Shown here: one piece after another, positions 26,796 through 35,351 of the stretch | How the letters are laid out: the number at the start of each line of letters is the position of its first letter | Numbering within the stretch: the first letter of the stretch is position 1 | DNA from: AP-15 sp963772965 | Lineage (GTDB): Bacteria > Pseudomonadota > Alphaproteobacteria > ATCC43930 > CGMCC-115725 | Length of the DNA stretch: 64,000 nucleotides | Reading direction: 5' to 3' | Assembly (NCBI GenBank): GCA_963772965.1 | Contig: CAVYZU010000007.1 | Location: 248,001-312,000, forward strand | Made by a program: the position numbers and the translations under genes | The notes under the pieces: model-generated | Database searches by the model: none | The model's input: the letters and a program-made list of their open reading frames with translations, nothing else | What the model was told of the DNA's origin: nothing

Positions 26796-28202
26796 CTAGG
26801 CGACGGCTGGCACGGTTTCGGTAACGGTTTCGAGCTGACCCACAGTTTCCTTGCCGAATAGCACCGGGATGAAGGCGCCGATCGCGACGACGACAAAGAT
26901 TGTGCCAAAGAAAATCGTCGGTGAACCGGTGTGCGGCTCCATCAGAAACGGCACCACGCCGCCGGCGAAGAGCCGCCCGAAAAACTCGCCGAAGATGTGC
27001 CCGCGACCACGCAACGCAGTCGGAAACTGCTCAGACAGATAGACCCGCGTCGCGGTAAACGCGGACAACACGGTAAAGCCGAGGATCAAGCCCCCCGTCA
27101 CCATGACCACGCTCGCGTAGTCTCCCGCCCGGTGCGCCAACAGCATCAGACAGATCCCGGGCAGCGATCCGGCAAGGGCGTAGAAGATCGTCCAACGCCG
27201 CCCGATGATCTCCATCAAGAACCCGGTAAAACCTTTTCCAAAAAAACTCGCGGCATAGACGATCGAGGTCAATCCCAGGCTCGAACTCAGGCCGAAGCCC
27301 TGATCGACCAGCGCCTTTGGCAATAGAACCGAAATCAGGAAATAGGCGGTGCCGGCACAGATGCCGCTGAGGATGCCGACCGTCGTCCAGCGCAGCTGGC
27401 CGGGGGCGAACAACGCCCAATACGGCGGCAGCTTCTCACGGCCCGTCGGCGTCGCCTCGCCTAATTCTCCGACGGTCAGCGGCGATACGCGATTGCCCGC
27501 CCGCCGAATGATTTGGTTGACGACGTCGACCGCAGCTTGAACTTGGCCTTTGCGCAAATACCAACGCGGGCTTTCGGGCAGCACGAACCACACGATCACG
27601 GGTATGACGGTCACTGCCAGCCCGCCCGGCAATGCCAGAAACCGAAAGGCGTTGGCGTTGCCGGCGAGCAGCCCGCCGATGAACGGCACCACGGTGAACG
27701 AAGCGGCCAACGCCATTTCATAGACGGCGGCATAGGTGCGGCGATGCTGCGCCGGCATCAGTTCGGCGGCAATCGGGAACGCCGCCGAAACCACGCCGCC
27801 GGCGCCGAGCCCAGTCAATAGGCGCAGGATGATCAGCTGCTCGGCATTTTGCACGAGCGGGATCAACAACGTCAAAAATGTCGTTAGGAAAACGCCGATC
27901 AGCACGATGATCTTGCGGCTCAAGTGATCGGAGATCGCCGAGAAAAAGAAACCGCCGAGGCACAGCATAAAGGTCGGAAAAGAGACGAGTATTCGTATAT
28001 CGGTGCCGCTGAGATGTAATGGACCTTTGGCCAGCACCACCAGCGATCCGGTCATCACCAGATCGTAACCCTCGATAAAACCAACTAGGGCGAGCACAGC
28101 GATTATCAGGATGTGGTAACCGCTAAATGGGATGCTGTCGAGTTTGCGTCCGAGAACTTGGCTGGCGCTTTCCGATCGGATGATCGGGCGGACTTCGGCC
28201 AT
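26796..28202 (-). CDS. MFS transporter, AAHS-like, copy 2
   Basis: A 468-residue major facilitator, collinear with the 25174-26583 protein over its whole length: LVGFIEGYDLVMTGSLVVLA, ISDHLSRKIIVLIGVF, PAQHRRTYAAVYEMALAASF, ESPRWYLRKGQVQAAVDVVN and IIGRRWTIFYAL are near-identical blocks. ATG start behind GGGAGGTGCAGCAGC. The pair arose by tandem duplication that included part of the leader: GACGTGTTGCTCCTGT occurs upstream of both genes. Substrate unknown; different ligands are likely given the retained divergence of helices 7-11. Confidence 0.87.
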   Translation of the reverse strand: MAEVRPIIRSESASQVLGRKLDSIPFSGYHILIIAVLALVGFIEGYDLVMTGSLVVLAKGPLHLSGTDIRILVSFPTFMLCLGGFFFSAISDHLSRKIIVLIGVFLTTFLTLLIPLVQNAEQLIILRLLTGLGAGGVVSAAFPIAAELMPAQHRRTYAAVYEMALAASFTVVPFIGGLLAGNANAFRFLALPGGLAVTVIPVIVWFVLPESPRWYLRKGQVQAAVDVVNQIIRRAGNRVSPLTVGELGEATPTGREKLPPYWALFAPGQLRWTTVGILSGICAGTAYFLISVLLPKALVDQGFGLSSSLGLTSIVYAASFFGKGFTGFLMEIIGRRWTIFYALAGSLPGICLMLLAHRAGDYASVVMVTGGLILGFTVLSAFTATRVYLSEQFPTALRGRGHIFGEFFGRLFAGGVVPFLMEPHTGSPTIFFGTIFVVVAIGAFIPVLFGKETVGQLETVTETVPAVA

Positions 28203-28344
28203 GCTGCTGCACCTCCCAGTTTTTCAACTCGGAAGGACGCGCGAGACTAAAAACCAGTTAACCCGACATTATGATCTCGCTGAGATCAATTGCGATGTCC
28301 AACGCTTCACTGATTTTCGGGTCTCTAGTGCGCGCCTCCCGAGT

Positions 28345-28360
28345 GACGTGTTGCTCCTGT
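28345..28360. repeat. Leader repeat unit upstream of MFS copy 2
   Basis: Second copy of the 16-base sequence, about 143 bp upstream of the MFS copy 2 start. The surrounding 28203-28473 interval holds no gene. Confidence 0.7.
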
Positions 28361-28473
28361 CTCGGTCGGGCGACGGATTGTTTTCGCTCGCCATTTTCGA
28401 CCGATCCTGATCGTAGCCTAACGAGGGCGCGGCAACTTGTCACTTGGGAAAAACACCGTCGGGAGCGGTGCGA

Positions 28474-29607
28474 CTAAGCTTTCTTGCGCTCCCGCAACAG
28501 GAATTCACGGCCTGCCTTGACCATCGGTACGCCGTCATAAGCGATGATGTCGGCGGTGGCGTAGGTTTCGCTCCACAGTTCCGGGAGGTAGGACCCGGTG
28601 CCGATCACGTCGAGCGGCGCGTTAGCGACCGCCATGATCCGGCATTTGGCTGGGCCAAAGCCGGAGCTGCCAACGATCTTGATGCCGGCGAGATCGGCCT
28701 CGTCAAGTGCTTGGCGCAAATGCCAGATCGCCGCCGCCGAGACCCCGGTCCCGACCAGATACCGCAGTTCCTCCTCGGTGCGATAGCCGCGGATCGATTG
28801 CGGCGCATGCCGCTCCAACACATCGTAGGAACGTGCGGGATCGAGGCCTTCGCAATAGCGCCCGCCCGGCGTGTCGATGCGCACCGATAGCAGGCCATCG
28901 GCGGCAAGCTCCGGGAAGCGTTTTCCGACAGCAATCGCGTCGGTGATCTCGCGCCCGAAATAGTCGATCAGTACGGTTAAAGGTTCGTCGGGGAAGGTCT
29001 CACGAAACAATTCGGCCGCGCGCACCGTCGACCCGGCATAACCGATCAGCGCGTGCGGCATCGTGCCGATGCCCTTACGCTGCCCGAAATAGTGGGCGGT
29101 CCCATGGGCGGCACAGCCGACAAAGCCGAGGGCGCTCACCTCCCGCCGTGCCGTTGCCGAGCCGACCGAGGCGGCATAGGCCATCATGTCAGCCATTTCC
29201 AGGCCGGCGCAATGACGCGCGTCCATCGCCAGAAAGGCGACCTTTGGCAATTCGGCGCACATTGCGTAGGCGTTGTAGGCGGCGACGCATGCGGGTCCGA
29301 GCTTTTGCAGCAGCACGGTTTCGAGGTCGACCAAATGCGTGAGCGAGCCGGTCACGTATAGGATCGGTTCGCCGGCGCCGACCAGCGCTCCTTCGGAATG
29401 CGCGAGTTCAATGTCAAACCGGGTCGCGCGCGCCGCGGCCACGGCTTCGAGAAATTCGATCGCTAGGCGCGGCGTCGATACGACCGGGCGGCGCATGAAC
29501 ACCGCATAAGTCGCTAGGCGATCGCCGAAACGCTCGACAATCGCCTTGCTCTTTAAGAAATAGCTGTCGGTCTGCTCCGCGAGCGAGGGCGGGCCGTCAG
29601 CCGTCAC
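28474..29607 (-). CDS. pncB: Nicotinate phosphoribosyltransferase
   Basis: Makes nicotinate mononucleotide from nicotinate and PRPP in NAD salvage. It has 377 residues from the GTG at 29605-29607, which is preceded by AAGGTGTCTGCG; an upstream extension to 29724 overlaps aroG and is unconserved. Recognised parts are SLAEQTDSYFLKSKAIVERF (N-terminus), AAHGTAHYFGQRKGIGTMPH (active-site His region), LIDYFGREITDA and KIVGSSGFGPAKC (phosphate loop). It follows the DAHP synthase gene by ten bases on the same strand. Confidence 0.92.
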   Translation of the reverse strand: MTADGPPSLAEQTDSYFLKSKAIVERFGDRLATYAVFMRRPVVSTPRLAIEFLEAVAAARATRFDIELAHSEGALVGAGEPILYVTGSLTHLVDLETVLLQKLGPACVAAYNAYAMCAELPKVAFLAMDARHCAGLEMADMMAYAASVGSATARREVSALGFVGCAAHGTAHYFGQRKGIGTMPHALIGYAGSTVRAAELFRETFPDEPLTVLIDYFGREITDAIAVGKRFPELAADGLLSVRIDTPGGRYCEGLDPARSYDVLERHAPQSIRGYRTEEELRYLVGTGVSAAAIWHLRQALDEADLAGIKIVGSSGFGPAKCRIMAVANAPLDVIGTGSYLPELWSETYATADIIAYDGVPMVKAGREFLLRERKKA

Positions 29608-29617
29608 CGCAGACACC

Positions 29618-31012
29618 TTACAAGACCGCGCCGAGCCGGGGGCGGCTCGGCGCACCATTGCCTTGGCGAGCACGTTTAAGCGCGTCGGCGATCTCGAAGG
29701 CGAGTTCCAGCGCCTGGGTGGCATTGAGCCGTGGGTCGCAATGGGTCAGATAGCGCTCGGCGAGCGAGGCCTCGCTGATCGCCTGCGCGCCGCCGATGCA
29801 TTCGGTGACGTTTTGGCCGGTCAGCTCGAAATGCACCCCGCCGGCATAGCTTCCCTCGGCGGCATGGATGGCGAAGGCGCCATGCACCTCGTCGAGGATG
29901 CGGTCAAAGCGGCGGGTCTTGAACCCGTTCGACGAGGTGATCGTGTTGCCGTGCATCGGGTCGGTGCACCACACCACTGCGCGGCCCTCGCGGCGCACGG
30001 CGCGAATTAATCGCGGCAACCGTTCCTCGACCTTGTCGGCACCCATACGGGTGATCAAGGTCAGCCGTCCCGGCTTGTTCTGCGGGTTGAGCCTGTCGAT
30101 CAGTCGCAACAAATCGTCGGGCTCGAGCGTCGGACCGCATTTCATGCCAACCGGGTTCTTGATACCGCGCAAGAACTCGGCGTGAGCGCCATCGGCTTGC
30201 CGCGTCCGATCACCCAGCCATACCAGGTGCGCCGAGCAGTCGTACCAGTCACCGGTGGTCGAATCGACCCGCGTCAGCGCCTCTTCGTAGGACAAAAACA
30301 GCGCTTCATGCGAGGTGTAGAATTCGGTTTCGCGGATCTGCGGCGCGGTTTCCGAAGTGAGGCCGCACGCCTCCATAAAATTGAGGGTTTCGGTCAGCCG
30401 GTCGGCGAGTTCGCGATAACGCTCGCCCTGCGGCGAGTCGGCGACAAAATCCTGGTTCCAGGCATGGACGCGGTGCAGGTCGGCATAGCCGCCCTGAGCA
30501 AAGGCGCGCAGCAAATTCAGGGTCGCGGCAGATTGGCTGTAGGCCTGGATCATGCGCTGCGGATCGGGCTCGCGCGCCGCCTCGTCAAAATCGAGGCCAT
30601 TGATAATGTCGCCGCGATAGGAGGGCAGGGTGGCGCCGTCGCGAGTCTCGATATCGGACGAACGCGGCTTGGCGAACTGTCCGGCCAGCCGACCGAGCTT
30701 GACCACCGGGCAGCCGGCGCCAAAGGTCAACACGACCGCCATCTGCAACAACACCTTGAACATGTCGCGGATGTTGTTGGGGTGAAATTCGGCAAAACTC
30801 TCGGCGCAGTCGCCGCCCTGCAGCAGAAACGCCTTACCGGCGGCGACATCCGCCAGCCGCTCTTCGAGCCGCCGCGCCTCGCCGGCAAAGACCAACGGCG
30901 GAAACCGTCGCAACGTCTCCTCGACAGCGGCAAGCGCTGTCTCGTCGGGATAGCCCGGCACCTGTCGGATCGGCAAACCGCGCCAGCTGTCCGGGGACCA
31001 TTTCTCGCTCAT
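29618..31012 (-). CDS. aroG: 3-deoxy-7-phosphoheptulonate synthase, class II
   Basis: First enzyme of the shikimate pathway: condenses phosphoenolpyruvate and erythrose 4-phosphate. The plant/Mycobacterium-type class II enzyme is recognised from QGGDCAESFAEF, REPDPQRMIQAYSQSAATLN, YTSHEALFLSYEEALTR, LVWLGDRTRQADGAHAEFLRG and NPVGMKCGPTLEP. The ATG at 31010-31012 is preceded by GCGGAGGATTTG and gives 464 residues, the normal length; 17 upstream codons are also open. pncB follows closely. A 9-bp GC hairpin 120 bp upstream (31132-31158) may be an attenuator. Confidence 0.96.
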   Translation of the reverse strand: MSEKWSPDSWRGLPIRQVPGYPDETALAAVEETLRRFPPLVFAGEARRLEERLADVAAGKAFLLQGGDCAESFAEFHPNNIRDMFKVLLQMAVVLTFGAGCPVVKLGRLAGQFAKPRSSDIETRDGATLPSYRGDIINGLDFDEAAREPDPQRMIQAYSQSAATLNLLRAFAQGGYADLHRVHAWNQDFVADSPQGERYRELADRLTETLNFMEACGLTSETAPQIRETEFYTSHEALFLSYEEALTRVDSTTGDWYDCSAHLVWLGDRTRQADGAHAEFLRGIKNPVGMKCGPTLEPDDLLRLIDRLNPQNKPGRLTLITRMGADKVEERLPRLIRAVRREGRAVVWCTDPMHGNTITSSNGFKTRRFDRILDEVHGAFAIHAAEGSYAGGVHFELTGQNVTECIGGAQAISEASLAERYLTHCDPRLNATQALELAFEIADALKRARQGNGAPSRPRLGAVL

Positions 31013-31131
31013 CTCACAAATCCTCCGCGCGTTCTCGTCGCGCATTTGGGGCCGATCGGGCATGCATCACCTCCGGAGTTGGAGGCCGCTGCACCATCGG
31101 GGCATTCGGATCACGGAGAGCCTGAAACGCG

Positions 31132-31158
31132 AAAGCCGCCTCGGGTGCGGGCGGCTTT
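31132..31158. terminator. Perfect 9-bp hairpin in the aroG leader region
   Basis: AAAGCCGCC (31132-31140) pairs perfectly with GGCGGCTTT (31150-31158). It lies 196 bp downstream of the doc stop and 120 bp upstream of the aroG start on the minus strand. It could end the doc transcript or act as a leader attenuator; T-runs are short. The rest of 31013-31353 shows nothing else. Confidence 0.4.
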
Positions 31159-31353
31159 GGGAAAACGCTGGTTCGCGATCCTAGGCCGCCGACATGTACC
31201 GGCGGTACCAAAATCGCGCTGCGAGGCGGGCGCAGCATATGCAGTGCGTCTGAACCATCATCCCCACGCTAACCGCGGGCTGCACCCGACGCAAGCGGTT
31301 TCGTGCGAGCAATGGCGGCGTATTTACTACCGTGGTCCCGGCCGTGCCGGTGA

Positions 31354-31747
31354 TTACGTCTCAACTACAAACGGCCGGATCGCCCGAACAAAATCCTCTT
31401 CAGTGAAGTGGTGTTCTACGAGCGCGATAATTTTCTGAGCCCAAGGCAACGGATCACCAATTGCGAGGTCGTACCCGTTAAGACGGAGGAAATTCCACAT
31501 TGCAGCAAACGCGGTTCGTTTATTCCCTTGTTCGAAGGCGTGCGCCTGAGCGATACCGGCCATTCAGTCTCACCGCAAGTGCTGTGATGTCCTCTTCGCC
31601 ATACGCGAAGGCATTTTGCGGCCGGGCCAGGGCGCTCTCAAGCAAGCCACGATCCCGCAAGAAGTGCCGCTCGCCGGTTGCTTCCACCTCTAGCCGATTG
31701 CTTTCGATAACGTCATCGATCAACGGCCACAGCGGATCACTTGGCAA
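31354..31747 (-). CDS. doc: Doc/Fic-family toxin (death-on-curing protein), one frameshift
   Basis: Fic-fold kinase-like toxin. Doc phosphorylates EF-Tu and blocks translation (family knowledge). The catalytic loop HAFEQGNKRTA (HxFxxGNKR) is intact, as are LLESALARPQNAFAYGE and the C-terminal helix EEDFVRAIRPFV. One extra base near 31564 separates ALAVRL from AGIAQAHAFEQ; corrected length 130 residues, typical for Doc. It starts at a TTG overlapping the upstream partner's stop by 11 bases, so it is translationally coupled. If the frameshift is real, the toxin is dead; with the nearby error pattern, a sequencing artefact is likelier. Confidence 0.8.
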
Positions 31748-32279
31748 GAGCGGCTCGGATTCTCGGGAACCGCGCCACGAATTCGCGACTTAGCGCTCCG
31801 TAGTCGATCTCGCCTTCGGCAGGACGCGCACGCAAGATTTTGGGGCGAGCACCGCGCCGCTCGGCTGCCACCTTGAGCAGGGCTTCGCGCGTGTTTCGGT
31901 AGCCAGCAAGCCAGCTCACCGCGACCCCAACACTCTCCTGTAGGGCTTCCCTCAGCTTGGGGTCGAGGCTCTCGCTCCCCGCCGCGAGTTCTTGCTGCGT
32001 TCTTTCAATAGCGGGAACCAGTTGTTCCGCGCTCGCCCGCTCCCTCTCAGCAAGAATGCGGGCCACCTGCTCAATCTCGTCGGGGTCGGCATGACCGCGT
32101 ACAGTTTGGAGATACAGCTCGGCTAAGTCGTCAGAGAGCTGGTCCAGCATCGATTGTGCTCTCGCGCGCTGGTGGCCCAGTTGCTCAATAAGCTGCGCCC
32201 TCTCGACAGTTGCCATGTCCGATCCCAGTGCTGGCAGCTCTGGGAGGAATTCGCTCGGAAGTTCCAGTCCATCAGGCAT
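31737..32279 (-). CDS. Putative long antitoxin partner of Doc
   Basis: A 180-residue acidic, helix-rich protein immediately upstream of and overlapping doc. Its end, EGEIDYGALSREFVARFPRI and then RAALAK, has the IDYxALxREFxARFPxxxAxLA pattern seen at the C-terminal toxin-binding tails of several antitoxins. The middle (residues ~20-120, LIEQLGHQRARAQSMLDQLS and ERERASAEQLVPAIERTQQE) looks like a coiled coil. It lacks a recognisable Phd or AbrB-type DNA-binding N-terminus and is more than twice the length of Phd. ATG at 32277-32279 chosen because a candidate promoter lies just upstream; the open frame reaches 32438. Confidence 0.6.
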   Translation of the reverse strand: MPDGLELPSEFLPELPALGSDMATVERAQLIEQLGHQRARAQSMLDQLSDDLAELYLQTVRGHADPDEIEQVARILAERERASAEQLVPAIERTQQELAAGSESLDPKLREALQESVGVAVSWLAGYRNTREALLKVAAERRGARPKILRARPAEGEIDYGALSREFVARFPRIRAALAK

Positions 32280-32318
32280 GTCGAGCCAAGTCTCACGAGG
32301 ATCAAGCACAGCAGATTG

Positions 32319-32346
32319 AATGTACGGTTTCAGCGGTCGATGGCAA
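32319..32346 (-). promoter_or_regulatory. Candidate promoter of the Doc module
   Basis: On the minus strand TTGCCA (complement of 32341-32346) and TACATT (complement of 32319-32324) are 16 bases apart, about 40 bp upstream of the ATG at 32279. It is a fair sigma-70 match, located between gor and the antitoxin gene. Confidence 0.35.
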
Positions 32347-32370
32347 CGTCTCCGGTTACGTAGTTCTCTG

Positions 32371-33747
32371 TCACTCCGCCGCAAGCTTGGTTGAGCGAAC
32401 GAGTTTTTCGCGCATCGTGACGAATTCCTCGGCCGCACTCGGGTGGAGGCCGACGGTCTGGTCGAATTGCTTTTTGGTGGCGCCGCATTTGATCGCGATC
32501 GCTAGTCCTTGTACGATCTCGGGTGCATCCGGGCCGAGCATATGGCAACCGACGACCCGGTCACTCGCGGCATCGACGATGATCTTCATCAGGGTGCGCT
32601 CGTCGCGACCCGATAGCGCATTCTTCATCGGCCGAAACCGCGCGCTATAGACGTCGATTTCGCCGTATTTACGGCGCGCCTCCTCTTCGGTTAGGCCGAC
32701 GGTGCCGATCGGCGGATTGCTGAACACCGCCGTCGGCACATCCACGTGGTCCATCTTGATCGGGTTGTTGTTGAACAAGGTCTCGGCGATAGCGCGGCCC
32801 TCGGCGATCGCGACCGGTGTCAGGTTCAGCTGGTCGGTTGCATCGCCGACCGCGTAAATGTTGGGGACCGCCGTGCGCTGCCACTCATCGACGACGACCG
32901 CACCGTCATGATTCAGCTCGACCCCGATTTGACCGAGTCCGAGACCGCGCGTGTTGGGTTTCCGCCCCGTGGCATACATCACGAGATCGGCCGAGATCTC
33001 CTGGCCATGTGTGGTGAACAACGAATAGCCGTGGGCGAATTTTTCGATGCGCTCGATCTGCGTGCGGGTATGGATCTCGATGCCGCGGTTGCGCATCTCC
33101 AGCGCCAAGGCAACCCGGAGATCGTCATCAAAGCCGTAGAGCAACTCTTCGCGCCGGATAATCTCGACGACTTCCGACCCAAACCCGCGGAAGATGCCGG
33201 CAAATTCGACCGCGATATAACCGCCGCCGACGATCACGATGCGCCGCGGCAGTTCGGGCAGGTCGAGTGCTTCGTTGGAAGATATGACGTGCTCGATGCC
33301 GGGAATGTCGGGCACCGTCGGATGCCCGCCGACGGCGATCATGATCTTGTCTGCGGTGTAGTTGCGGCCGCCGATTTCGACGGTGTGCGGGTCGGTGACG
33401 ATGGCGCGGCCCTCGATCAGCTCGACCTGGCTGTTCTTCAGCATCGTCCGATAGATCTGCTCGAGCCGGTCGAGTTCCTTGTTTTTGGCGGCGATCAGGC
33501 TTGGCCAATCAAAGCTCGGCACCGGGACGTTCCAGCCAAACCCGGCGGCGTCGGCAAAGGCGTCGGCAAACTGCACGCCGTAGACCAACAGCTTTTTGGG
33601 CACGCAGCCGCGCAACACACAGGTGCCACCGACCCGACTCTCTTCACAGATCGCGACCCTCGCGCCATAGCTGCCCGCACGGCGCGAGCCGGCGACACCG
33701 CCGGACCCGGCGCCGATTGTCAACAGGTCGAAATCATACCGCGGCAT
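32371..33747 (-). CDS. gor: Glutathione-disulfide reductase
   Basis: FAD-dependent NADPH:glutathione reductase of 458 residues, keeping the cytoplasm reduced. The N-terminal FAD site is DLLTIGAGSGGVAGSRRAGS, and the redox disulfide is GGTCVLRGCVPKKLLVYG. The NADPH-binding fold is RRIVIVGGGYIAVEFAGIFR, and the C-terminal interface contains the catalytic HPSAAEEFVTMR. The ATG at 33745-33747 is chosen because the canonical N-terminus begins there, although the frame stays open to 34107. Divergent from a nitroreductase gene with 101 bp between starts, room for a shared, possibly redox-controlled promoter. Confidence 0.95.
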   Translation of the reverse strand: MPRYDFDLLTIGAGSGGVAGSRRAGSYGARVAICEESRVGGTCVLRGCVPKKLLVYGVQFADAFADAAGFGWNVPVPSFDWPSLIAAKNKELDRLEQIYRTMLKNSQVELIEGRAIVTDPHTVEIGGRNYTADKIMIAVGGHPTVPDIPGIEHVISSNEALDLPELPRRIVIVGGGYIAVEFAGIFRGFGSEVVEIIRREELLYGFDDDLRVALALEMRNRGIEIHTRTQIERIEKFAHGYSLFTTHGQEISADLVMYATGRKPNTRGLGLGQIGVELNHDGAVVVDEWQRTAVPNIYAVGDATDQLNLTPVAIAEGRAIAETLFNNNPIKMDHVDVPTAVFSNPPIGTVGLTEEEARRKYGEIDVYSARFRPMKNALSGRDERTLMKIIVDAASDRVVGCHMLGPDAPEIVQGLAIAIKCGATKKQFDQTVGLHPSAAEEFVTMREKLVRSTKLAAE

Positions 33748-33848
33748 CTGGCTCCACTCCGTCGATTGCGCGTATAGCGATCTTCTGGTTGTCACAAGCT
33801 GACCGGCATCGCAAGCTCGCTGCGGTCTATACATGAGGAAGGGACGAG

Positions 33849-34697
33849 ATGGCACTGGATCCCGCCACAGCCGAGCAGCAGGCGCCGACGGCAGAAGCGC
33901 TGATCGGCGCGCGCTATCGCGACGGTGCCATCGCATCCGGCCCGTGGAACGAGGTCCTGGCAACGATCCTGTCGCACCGTTCGGTGCGGGCCTATCTGCC
34001 CGATCCGCTGCCGGCGGGGACCTTGGAATGCCTCGTCGCGGCCGCTCAATCCGCCTCGACCTCGTCGAATTTGCAGACCTGGAGCGTCGTTGCGGTGGAA
34101 GACCCAACGCGCAAAGCCCGCCTGGCCGAACTGGCCTCGGGGCAGCGGCACATCGTGCAATGCCCGCTTTATCTGGTCTGGTGCGTCGATCTCGCCAGGC
34201 TGCGCCGGGCCGCCGAGGAGCGGCAGATCGGGCTCGAAGGGCTCGATTATCTCGAACCGTTTATCGTCGGGGTCGTCGACGCCGCGCTTGCCTCCCAGAA
34301 TGCCGCGATCGCCATCGAGTCCCTCGGGCTCGGTTACGTTCTGATCGGTGCAATGCGCAATCACCCGGAAGGAGTCGCCGCCGAGCTCGGATTGCCACCG
34401 CATGTGATGGCTCTGTTCGGGATGTGCGTTGGCCACCCCGACCCGGCGGTCCCGACCGGGATCAAGCCACGCCTGCCGCAGCCGGCGGTGCTGCACCGCG
34501 AACAGTATTCGCCCGCGGCTCAATCCGCGGCGTTTATCGAGTACAACGAGCGCATCCGGGCGTTTCAGCGCGAGCAGCGAATGACCGAAATCGATTGGAC
34601 GCAGCAAGCCACGATGCGGGTACGCACGGCGGCATCGCTCCATGGCCGCGACCGTATTCGCGAAGCGCTCGAAATTCTCGGCTTTGCTTTACGCTGA
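33849..34697 (+). CDS. NfsA-like NADPH-dependent nitroreductase/flavin reductase
   Basis: FMN-dependent nitroreductase of 282 residues. SHRSVRAYLPDPLPAGTLEC (residues ~42-61) carries the FMN-phosphate Arg residues, AAQSASTSSNLQTWSVVAVE the second FMN loop, and GYVLIGAMRNHPEGVAAELG the re-face segment. The C-terminal stretch with MCVGHPDP and TGIKPRLPQPAVLHRE is characteristic of NfsA/FRP-type enzymes. RBS AAGGGACG precedes the ATG. It is followed 15 bp later by a methyltransferase gene and is divergent from gor; a reductive stress context is plausible. Confidence 0.88.
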   Translation: MALDPATAEQQAPTAEALIGARYRDGAIASGPWNEVLATILSHRSVRAYLPDPLPAGTLECLVAAAQSASTSSNLQTWSVVAVEDPTRKARLAELASGQRHIVQCPLYLVWCVDLARLRRAAEERQIGLEGLDYLEPFIVGVVDAALASQNAAIAIESLGLGYVLIGAMRNHPEGVAAELGLPPHVMALFGMCVGHPDPAVPTGIKPRLPQPAVLHREQYSPAAQSAAFIEYNERIRAFQREQRMTEIDWTQQATMRVRTAASLHGRDRIREALEILGFALR

Positions 34698-34712
34698 ATG
34701 GGAGGACGGGTC

Positions 34713-35324
34713 ATGTCTTCGGAAAATCGCGGCATTGCGGTCGATCATCACGATTGGCACTCGCCCAACTATGTCGAGGAGTGGATCACCCGCGATCTGA
34801 GCCGCGACGAGGAGCGCCGCGTGCGCCTGCGCCAGATGCTTGCCGCGGCGCCCTTTGCAGCGGATGGCGAGATCGCTGTGCTCGATGTCGGCGGCGGTTA
34901 CGGCGTCGTAACTGAGGAGGTGCTGCGCGCCTTCCCGCGTGCGATGGTCACCTTGCAGGATTATTCGCAGCCGATGTTTGACCAAGCGCGGCAGCGGCTT
35001 GCGGCTCACGCCGCGCGGGTAAACTACGCGCTCGCCGATCTGCGCGATCCGGCATGGACGGCAGCGGTCGGCGGTCCGTTCGATCTCGCAGTCTCGGCGA
35101 TCGCGCTTCACAATCTGCGTGATTTGCGACAGATCGCCTCCAGTTATCGGGGGATCGCTGCGGTGCTAAAGCCGGGCGGCGTATTTCTCGACTACGATCT
35201 GTTCGGATTGATCGGCGGGACCGACACGCAAATGCAGACGATCCGCGATGCCGGCTTTACCGCCGTCGATTGCCTCTGGCAGCAGGAGCGGTTGGCGATC
35301 ATCCGCGCGACCCGACCGAGCTGA
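34713..35324 (+). CDS. Class I SAM-dependent methyltransferase
   Basis: A 203-residue Rossmann-type methyltransferase. The SAM-binding motif I is IAVLDVGGGYGVVTEEVL (~residues 53-70), motif II AMVTLQDYSQPMFDQAR, and motif IV PFDLAVSAIALHNL. VLKPGGVFLDYDLFG is the post-motif helix. The ATG at 34713 has GGGAGGACGGG in front; an in-frame ATG at 34698 lies within this ribosome-binding region and is unlikely. Cotranscribed with the nitroreductase. Substrate unknown. Confidence 0.87.
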   Translation: MSSENRGIAVDHHDWHSPNYVEEWITRDLSRDEERRVRLRQMLAAAPFAADGEIAVLDVGGGYGVVTEEVLRAFPRAMVTLQDYSQPMFDQARQRLAAHAARVNYALADLRDPAWTAAVGGPFDLAVSAIALHNLRDLRQIASSYRGIAAVLKPGGVFLDYDLFGLIGGTDTQMQTIRDAGFTAVDCLWQQERLAIIRATRPS

Positions 35325-35351
35325 AAAATATACCGGCGAATGCAGCCTTGG

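Noticed and set aside
31014..31238. Minus-strand frame as aroG leader peptide
   Set aside because: No cluster of Phe, Tyr or Trp codons; 74 codons is too long for a typical attenuator peptide.
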